Part shown: one piece after another, positions 6,410 to 11,040 of the stretch | How the letters are laid out: every line of letters starts with the position of its first letter | How positions within the stretch are numbered: position 1 is the stretch's first letter | Origin: an uncultured Collinsella sp. | GTDB lineage: Bacteria; Actinomycetota; Coriobacteriia; Coriobacteriales; Coriobacteriaceae | Length of the DNA stretch: 11,040 bases | NCBI GenBank assembly: GCA_902489965.1 | Contig: CABUCA010000062.1 | Coordinates: 1-11,040, forward strand | Reading direction: 5' to 3' | Notes under the pieces: model-generated | The model's input: the letters and a program-made list of their open reading frames with translations, nothing else | What the model was told of the DNA's origin: nothing | Database searches by the model: none | Program-made: the position numbers and the translations under genes

Positions 6410-6751
6410 TTGGCAGTCAAGATTCGCCTTGCTCGTCACGGCGCTAAGAAGCGTCCGTACTACCGTGTCGTCGTCGCCGATTCCCGCGCCCCGCGTGACG
6501 GTCGTATCATCGAGGAGGTTGGCCGCTACAACCCGATGACCGCCCCCAAGACCATCAACCTCGACCTCGAGAAGATCGCCGACTGGCAGTCCAAGGGCGC
6601 TCAGCTCACCGACGCCGTCGCCGCTCTGGTCAAGGCCGCCAACGAGGGCGAGAAGACCGAGACCGCCGTCAAGAAGTCCAAGAAGCAGCTCGCCAAAGAG
6701 GCCGAGGCCGCTAAGGCTGCCGCTGAGGCCGCTGAGGGCGCCGAGGAGTAA
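6410..6751 (+). CDS. rpsP: 30S ribosomal protein S16
   Basis: S16 is a small-subunit protein needed for correct 16S rRNA folding. The 113-residue product contains the typical core AVKIRLARHGAKKRPYYRVVV, DSRAPRDGRIIEEVGRYNP and the INLDLEKIADW segment. The core covers about 85 residues. The last 30 or so form a Lys/Glu/Ala-rich tail that probably makes a charged helix. The TTG start is set by GGAGGAG at 6397-6403 and by the family N-terminus. It opens the operon rpsP-khpA-rimM-trmD-lepB and lies behind two candidate promoters at 6253-6280 and 6325-6353. khpA follows 3 bases after the stop. Confidence 0.97.
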   Translation: MAVKIRLARHGAKKRPYYRVVVADSRAPRDGRIIEEVGRYNPMTAPKTINLDLEKIADWQSKGAQLTDAVAALVKAANEGEKTETAVKKSKKQLAKEAEAAKAAAEAAEGAEE

Positions 6752-6754
6752 ATC

Positions 6755-7039
6755 GTGCCTGAGGTTGACGCTGCACAGCTCGAGGGTGAGGCAATGCTCT
6801 CAGATCGCATCGCCGATCTCGTCGAATATCTCGTTGTTCAGATCGTCGACGACCCGGATTCCGTGAGCCTTGAGGTCATCGATGGTGACGACGCCTCTAC
6901 GATTGAGGTTTCGGTCGCCGAGGATGACGTCGCTAAGGTCATCGGCCGTCGTGGCCGTACCATCAAGGCCATTCGCACGCTCGCCCGTGCACTGGCCGCT
7001 CGCCTCGACACTGCTGTCGAGGTAGAGGTTCTGGGCTAG
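6755..7039 (+). CDS. khpA: KH domain RNA-binding protein KhpA (YlqC family)
   Basis: KhpA is a small single-KH-domain protein that binds RNA, often as a partner of KhpB/Jag, and in some species affects cell division. The 94-residue product has the KH signature VIGRRGRTIKAIR, with the GRRG loop, near residues 67-79. Two starts are possible. GTG at 6755 has GAGGAG at 6743-6748 before it, giving 94 residues. ATG at 6794 has GAGGG at 6782-6786 before it, giving 81 residues, which matches the usual length and the family beginning LSDRIADLVEYLV. I give the longer form because of the better placed ribosome binding site. Position between rpsP and rimM is typical for Gram-positive genomes. Confidence 0.92.
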   Translation: MPEVDAAQLEGEAMLSDRIADLVEYLVVQIVDDPDSVSLEVIDGDDASTIEVSVAEDDVAKVIGRRGRTIKAIRTLARALAARLDTAVEVEVLG

Positions 7040-7043
7040 GACC

Positions 7044-7565
7044 TTGAGGTCCCAGTACAAAAACATCGCCCGTGTGGTCAAGCCGCACGGAAGGAAGGGG
7101 GAGGTCCTCGCGCAGCCGCTGCGGGGGCTTCCTTCTGTATTAGAGCCGGGCATGCGCGTAGCCCTGACGCCGCCGGCGCTCAAGCGCGACCGCTTTTGCA
7201 CGGTCGTGTCCGTCACCGATACGGGCGATGGCGATCTGGTCTCGTTTGAGGGTATTGACGACTTGACGGCCGCCGAGGGCATCACGGGATGCTATGTGCT
7301 GGCAAATCGCGACGACTTTGAGCTCGATTCGCTCGACGCTGCCTATACCGACCTGATGGGTCGCGAGGTGGTCGACGAGCGCTTCGGTTCGCTCGGCACG
7401 ATCGTCGAGATCATGTCGACGCCCGCTAACGATGTTTGGGTTGTCGAGGGCGATCGGTACGGCGAGGTACTGATTCCCGTGATCGAGCAGGTTGTGCTCG
7501 ATCTCCCCGACACAGGAACAATTTCCGTCCACGTTATGGACGGCCTGATCGATATGGACAAGTAG
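7044..7565 (+). CDS. rimM: Ribosome maturation factor RimM
   Basis: RimM assists late assembly of the 30S head region around S19 and 16S rRNA. The 173-residue protein shows the N-terminal RimM domain, beginning KNIARVVKPHGRKGEV (6-21). The C-terminal PRC-barrel spans about 98-170 with LMGREVVDERFGSLGTIVEI, NDVWVV and EVLIPVIEQVVLDL. It starts with TTG at 7044, 4 bases after the khpA stop. No clear Shine-Dalgarno is present at a normal distance, so translation is probably coupled to khpA. The next in-frame start candidate, GTG at 7074, would remove the first conserved strand. trmD follows after 10 bases. Confidence 0.95.
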   Translation: MRSQYKNIARVVKPHGRKGEVLAQPLRGLPSVLEPGMRVALTPPALKRDRFCTVVSVTDTGDGDLVSFEGIDDLTAAEGITGCYVLANRDDFELDSLDAAYTDLMGREVVDERFGSLGTIVEIMSTPANDVWVVEGDRYGEVLIPVIEQVVLDLPDTGTISVHVMDGLIDMDK

Positions 7566-7575
7566 GGAGGACAAC

Positions 7576-8334
7576 ATGCTGATCGAGACCCTTTCGGTCT
7601 TTCCCGAGATGTTTGAGCCCGTCATGTCCACATCGATCTTGGGCCGCGCCCGCAAGGCCGGCCTTTTTGATTTTAAGGCGTATAACCTGCGCGACTGGAC
7701 GCACGACCGCCATCGTACCGTCGATGACGAGCCGTACGGCGGCGGGCAGGGCATGCTCATGAAGGTCGAGCCTATCGCAGAGGCCATCGAGGCCATTAGC
7801 GCAGAGGGTCCCAAGCCCACTGTGGTGTTCTTTACCCCCTGTGGCGAGCCCTTTACGCAGCATGTGGCCGAGCGCCTGCTCAAAAGTGAGCGCCTGTTGT
7901 TTGTGTGCAGTCGCTACGAGGGCGTCGACGAGCGTGCGTATGCGTATGCCGATGAGCGTCTGTCGATCGGCGACTACGTGCTTACGGGCGGCGAGCTTCC
8001 CGCTATGGTCGTTGCCGATGCCGTTGTACGCCTGATTCCCGGCGCCCTGGGCGACGAGATGAGCAATGTGGACGAGTCGTTCTCGACCGCCGAGGACGGA
8101 GGCCTGCTCGAGTACGCGCAGTACACCCGTCCCGCCGAGTTCAACGGCGAGGGCGTGCCGCCGGTGCTCGTGAGCGGCGATCACGCCAAGGTCGATGCCT
8201 GGCGTCGCAAGAACGCCATCGAGCGCACCTGCCGCTGGCGTCCCGATCTGATCGAGACGGCGCGGTTGACGCCCGAGGAGCGCGCTTACGCGCAAGAGAT
8301 CCTTGACGCTTCGTATTCGCAGAGCGAGGAGTGA
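7576..8334 (+). CDS. trmD: tRNA (guanine-N1)-methyltransferase TrmD
   Basis: TrmD uses S-adenosylmethionine to make m1G37 next to the anticodon, preventing frameshifts. The 252-residue product has the family start IETLSVFPEMFEPV. It also has DRHRTVDDEPYGGGQGMLMK (44-63) and the knotted SAM-binding region with RYEGVDER and SIGDYVLTGGELPAM (130-144). VRLIPGALG contains R152, equivalent to E. coli R154. Odd points: the motif CGRYEG reads CSRYEG (S112). The position of catalytic E. coli D169 (EDSF) appears as Glu (DESF, E167), and a four-residue insertion follows before LLEYAQYTRP. A strong GGAGGA at 7566-7571 precedes the ATG. The stop is 2 bases from lepB. The usual downstream rplS is missing. 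Confidence 0.96.
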   Translation: MLIETLSVFPEMFEPVMSTSILGRARKAGLFDFKAYNLRDWTHDRHRTVDDEPYGGGQGMLMKVEPIAEAIEAISAEGPKPTVVFFTPCGEPFTQHVAERLLKSERLLFVCSRYEGVDERAYAYADERLSIGDYVLTGGELPAMVVADAVVRLIPGALGDEMSNVDESFSTAEDGGLLEYAQYTRPAEFNGEGVPPVLVSGDHAKVDAWRRKNAIERTCRWRPDLIETARLTPEERAYAQEILDASYSQSEE

Positions 8335-8336
8335 GA

Positions 8337-8900
8337 ATGGTTCCATCGCAGCATTCCGCGTTGAGGGGCGCTTTTGAGTGGATCGCGGTCATCGCGATAG
8401 CACTGGTCGCCACCTTCTTGATTCGCTCGTTTGTGGTCGAGCCCTTTGTGGTGCCCACCGGCTCCATGGAGTCCACGATCGAGATTGGCGACCAGATCCT
8501 GGCACAAAAGGTGAGCCTCGAGCTCGGTCAGCCCGTCAAGCAGGGCGATATCGTGGTGTTTCACAACCCCGATGGCACCTCCGAGCATGATGTTCTTGTC
8601 AAGCGTGTTATTGCCACGGCCGGCCAGACGGTCGACCTGCAGGATGGCAAGGTGGTCGTTGACGGCCAAGCGCTCGACGAGGACTATACGACGGGCATGA
8701 GCTGGCCGCTTTCGGTCCAAGCGCCCGGCGCTCAGGTAAGCTATCCCTACACGGTTCCCGACGGGTGCGTGTGGGTGATGGGCGACAACCGCGAAAACTC
8801 TGCCGACTCACGCTACTTTGGTCCCGTCGATCGCTCTGATTTGATCGCTGTGGCGCTTGTGCGCTACTGGCCGCTCAACCGCATCGGCGCTATCGACTAA
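8337..8900 (+). CDS. lepB: Type I signal peptidase
   Basis: LepB is a membrane serine protease that removes signal peptides from exported proteins. The 187-residue protein has a single N-terminal membrane segment (about 15-33, WIAVIAIALVATFLIRSFV). The nucleophile is S43 in PTGSM and the general base is K89 in VLVKRVIATAGQ. The GDNRENSADSRYFGPV box is at 149-164. No second C-terminal membrane segment is seen, as in short Gram-positive enzymes. ATG at 8337 is chosen because GAGGAG at 8326-8331, inside the end of trmD, lies 5 bases before it. A GTG at 8331 overlaps that site. The near-contact with trmD implies co-transcription with the S16 operon. Confidence 0.95.
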   Translation: MVPSQHSALRGAFEWIAVIAIALVATFLIRSFVVEPFVVPTGSMESTIEIGDQILAQKVSLELGQPVKQGDIVVFHNPDGTSEHDVLVKRVIATAGQTVDLQDGKVVVDGQALDEDYTTGMSWPLSVQAPGAQVSYPYTVPDGCVWVMGDNRENSADSRYFGPVDRSDLIAVALVRYWPLNRIGAID

Positions 8901-8959
8901 AAACCGCTATAGTACAGTACCTAACCGTGTAATCGTTTCGACGAGGGGATATTAGAGGC

Positions 8960-9871
8960 ATGAACGCTTCATCGCTTTCCTTCCAAGACATCATCCTGCG
9001 CCTCCAGCAGTACTGGGGCGAGCAGGGCTGCGTCATTATGCAGCCCTATGACTCCGAGGTCGGTGCCGGTACCTTCCATACCGCGACCACGCTGCGCTCG
9101 CTCGGTCCCGCCGAGTGGCGCACCTGCTATGCGCAGCCCTGCCGCCGTCCCGCCGACGGCCGCTACGGCGAGAACCCCAACCGCATGCAGCACTACTATC
9201 AGTTCCAGGTGCTCATCAAGCCTTCTCCGGTCAACGCCCAGGAGCTCTACCTGGGTTCGCTGGCCGCCATTGGCCTGGACCCCAACGACCATGACGTCCG
9301 CTTTGTCGAGGACGACTGGGAGAGCCCGACGCTCGGCGCCTGGGGCCTTGGCTGGGAGGTCTGGCTCAATGGCATGGAGGTCACGCAGTTTACGTACTTC
9401 CAGCAGGTGGGCGGCATCGAGGTCGACCCCGTGCCCGTCGAGATCACCTACGGCCTGGAGCGTATCGCCATGTACGCCCAGGGCGTTAACTCGGTCTACG
9501 ACCTGGTGTGGAGCTACCTGCCCGACGGCACGCCCATGACCTATGGCGACGTGTTCCTCGAGAACGAGCGCGAGTTCAGTGCCTATAACTTTGAGGTCGC
9601 CAACGTCGAGATGATGCGTCAGAAGTTTGACGACTACGAGGCCGAGTGCCATTCCTGCCTGGAGCGCAAGCTGCCGCTGCCGGCATATGACTGCGTCATG
9701 AAGTGCAGCCACGCTTTCAACCTGCTCGATGCTCGCGGCGCCCTGTCCGCGGTCGAGCGTGCCAACTACATCCTGCGCGTCCGCGCCGTCGCCAAGGCGT
9801 GCTGCGAGGCCTACATGGCCGAGGTCGCCGGAGTCAACGAGAATGCCGATCAGGAAGGCGAGGTGGCGTAA
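8960..9871 (+). CDS. glyQ: Glycyl-tRNA synthetase alpha subunit
   Basis: GlyQ is the class II catalytic subunit of the alpha2beta2 glycyl-tRNA synthetase; it binds glycine and ATP and forms glycyl-AMP. The 303-residue product has the usual length. It carries SFQDIILRLQQYWGEQGCVI (7-26), QPYDSEVGAGTFHTATTLRSLGP and YAQPCRRPADGRYGENPNR. The HHYQFQ-type block is present as HYYQFQVLIKPSP. A GAGGGG at 8943-8948 is the likely ribosome binding site, 11 bases before ATG. The 59 bases between lepB and glyQ contain no terminator and no space for a T-box riboswitch, so glyQ may be read from the upstream operon or from a weak local promoter. glyS follows after 3 bases. Confidence 0.97.
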   Translation: MNASSLSFQDIILRLQQYWGEQGCVIMQPYDSEVGAGTFHTATTLRSLGPAEWRTCYAQPCRRPADGRYGENPNRMQHYYQFQVLIKPSPVNAQELYLGSLAAIGLDPNDHDVRFVEDDWESPTLGAWGLGWEVWLNGMEVTQFTYFQQVGGIEVDPVPVEITYGLERIAMYAQGVNSVYDLVWSYLPDGTPMTYGDVFLENEREFSAYNFEVANVEMMRQKFDDYEAECHSCLERKLPLPAYDCVMKCSHAFNLLDARGALSAVERANYILRVRAVAKACCEAYMAEVAGVNENADQEGEVA

Positions 9872-9874
9872 GCC

Positions 9875-11040
9875 ATGGCAGACGCTAAGGATTTCCTGTT
9901 TGAGATCGGTACGGAAGAAATGCCCTCCGCACCGCTGAACAATGCCGTCAAGCAGCTTGGCACCATGATCGCCAAGGGTCTCGACGAGGCCGGTCTGGCC
10001 CACGGCGAGGTCCGTGTGATCTCGAGCCCGCGCCGCCTGGCTGCGCTCGTTGCCGACGTCGCCACCGCGACCGACGAGGTTCACGAGGTCAAGCGCGGCC
10101 CCGCGGCCAACATTGCCTTCGACGCTGACGGTAACGCCACCAAGGCCGCCCAGGGCTTTGCCCGCAAGTGCGGTGTGGCTGCCGAGGATCTGGTTCGTCG
10201 CGAGGACACCGACGGCCGTGAGTACGTCTTTGCCGAGAAGAACATCCCTTCCGCCCCGGCCACCCCGATCCTGACGGCCCTGTGCGAGAAGACTATCGCT
10301 GGCCTGCAGTGGCCCAACTACCGCTCTCAGCGCTGGGGTCACGAGCATGCGACCTTTGTTCGTCCGGTCCGCTGGATCTGCTGCCTTCTGGGCGAGGACG
10401 TTGTGCCCGTGTCGTTTGCCGACGTGACGAGTGGCAACACCACGCGTGGTCATCGCGTGCTTGGCCCCGGTGACCATGTGGTCGCCAGCCCCGCCGTCTA
10501 CGAGCAGGTGCTCGAGGACGCCGGCGTGCTTTCTGCCGAGCGCCGTCGCGAGGCCATCCTTGCCGGTATCGCCGAGGTCGAGGCTGCCCGTCCCGGCTGC
10601 CATGTCGATACGCCCAAGAAGGTCTTTGAGGAGGTCATCAACCTCTGCGAGTGGCCGACGGTGCTCGTCGGGACCTTCGATGAGGAGTTCCTCAAGGTCC
10701 CGCACGAGATCATCTGCGAGTCCATGCTCACCAACCAGCGCTACTTCCCGATCTATGACGGCGAGGGCAAGCTCACGCGTGAGTTCGTGGTCGTCTCCAA
10801 CAGCAAGCCCGAGAACGCCGAGCGCGTGATCGACGGCAACGAGCGCGTTGTGCGTGCCCGTCTGGACGATGCCAAGTTCTTCTACGAGGAGGACCTGAAG
10901 ATCTCCCTCGACGAGTTCCGCGAGCGTCTGGCCAAGGTCGCCTTCCAGGAGAAGCTCGGTAGCGTGCTCGCCAAGTCCGAGCGCATCGAGCAGCTCATAC
11001 CGGCGATGGTATCGAGCTTGTCGGCACAGGCCACGATGCA
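9875..11040 (+). CDS. glyS: Glycyl-tRNA synthetase beta subunit, 3' end outside window
   Basis: GlyS is the tRNA-recognition subunit that partners GlyQ. About 388 codons of a gene normally near 690 are present. The start DFLFEIGTEEMPSAPL is typical of the family. So are SSPRRLAALV, KRGPAANIAFD, ATKAAQGFARKCGV, FVRPVRWICCLLG, TTRGHRVLGPG, CEWPTVLVGTFDEEFLKVP, MLTNQRYFP, VVSNSKPENAERVIDGNERVVRARL and the FQEKLGSVLAKSERIEQL block. The ATG at 9875 follows the glyQ stop by 3 bases, so translation is probably coupled. From about 10997 to the edge the in-frame residues (IPAMVSSLSAQATM) use less typical codons, and the neighbouring frame reads plausibly; see findings. Confidence 0.96.
   Translation, partial: MADAKDFLFEIGTEEMPSAPLNNAVKQLGTMIAKGLDEAGLAHGEVRVISSPRRLAALVADVATATDEVHEVKRGPAANIAFDADGNATKAAQGFARKCGVAAEDLVRREDTDGREYVFAEKNIPSAPATPILTALCEKTIAGLQWPNYRSQRWGHEHATFVRPVRWICCLLGEDVVPVSFADVTSGNTTRGHRVLGPGDHVVASPAVYEQVLEDAGVLSAERRREAILAGIAEVEAARPGCHVDTPKKVFEEVINLCEWPTVLVGTFDEEFLKVPHEIICESMLTNQRYFPIYDGEGKLTREFVVVSNSKPENAERVIDGNERVVRARLDDAKFFYEEDLKISLDEFRERLAKVAFQEKLGSVLAKSERIEQLIPAMVSSLSAQATM

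Noticed and set aside
7534..8346. A 270-codon reverse-strand open frame opposite trmD
   Set aside because: It mirrors the trmD coding region; composition is that of an antisense shadow.
8901..8959. Possible promoter (TATAGT at 8908-8913) or T-box leader before glyQ
   Set aside because: No usable -35 box lies at 16-18 bases, and the 59-base gap is far too short for a T-box. The AGTAC-AGTAC direct repeat at 8911-8920 looks incidental.
8969..10705. A 578-codon open frame on the reverse strand opposite glyQ and glyS
   Set aside because: The forward strand encodes clear GlyQ and GlyS across the same bases. Long antisense frames are common opposite GC-rich genes with biased third positions, and the predicted protein resembles no family I know.
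1..11040. A new defence, mobile or biosynthetic system
   Set aside because: Every gene belongs to a known housekeeping family in a mostly familiar order. There are no transposase, integrase, phage or toxin genes, no CRISPR-like repeats and no tRNA-type attachment site.

Overview
The window is a GC-rich bacterial chromosome segment made almost entirely of housekeeping genes for ribosome assembly, translation, NAD synthesis and secretion. Gene order, Ala/Glu-rich tails on ribosomal proteins, codon choice (mostly G or C in the third position) and an Actinobacteria-type Obg P-loop suggest a high-GC Gram-positive organism. My best guess is a Coriobacteriia member such as Collinsella. That is inferred from general resemblance, not from a database match.

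Layout, left to right. (1) Positions 1-788: the 3' part of a radical-SAM-associated DUF2344/TIGR03936 protein. (2) 785-4942: a forward cluster rplU-rpmA-obgE-nadD-yqeK-rsfS. It starts from a promoter whose -35 box overlaps the preceding stop codon. It is interrupted by a terminator-like hairpin just before obgE and ends at a strong intrinsic terminator after rsfS. (3) 4955-6208: dinB (DNA polymerase IV) on the reverse strand, convergent with rsfS and divergent from rpsP. (4) 6209-6409: a 200-base divergent regulatory region holding candidate promoters for both directions and possible operator sequences. (5) 6410-8900: a tight forward cluster rpsP-khpA-rimM-trmD-lepB. The rplS gene that usually follows trmD is absent. 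(6) 8960 to the end: glyQ and the first part of glyS, the two subunits of bacterial-type tetrameric glycyl-tRNA synthetase.

The genes work together as a growth module. They cover ribosomal proteins L21, L27 and S16, ribosome assembly or silencing factors (Obg, RimM, RsfS), tRNA modification and charging (TrmD, GlyQS), an RNA chaperone (KhpA), NAD cofactor synthesis (NadD), dinucleotide turnover (YqeK) and protein export (LepB). DinB is the only gene with a different theme (translesion DNA synthesis).

I found no mobile element, CRISPR array, RNA gene or new defence-type system. The observations most worth following up are the terminator hairpin placed directly against the obgE ribosome binding site, TrmD's altered active-site residues, the missing rplS, the structured dinB/rpsP divergent region, and a possible reading-frame slip near the right edge in glyS. 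No stretch longer than about 200 bases lacks a gene.
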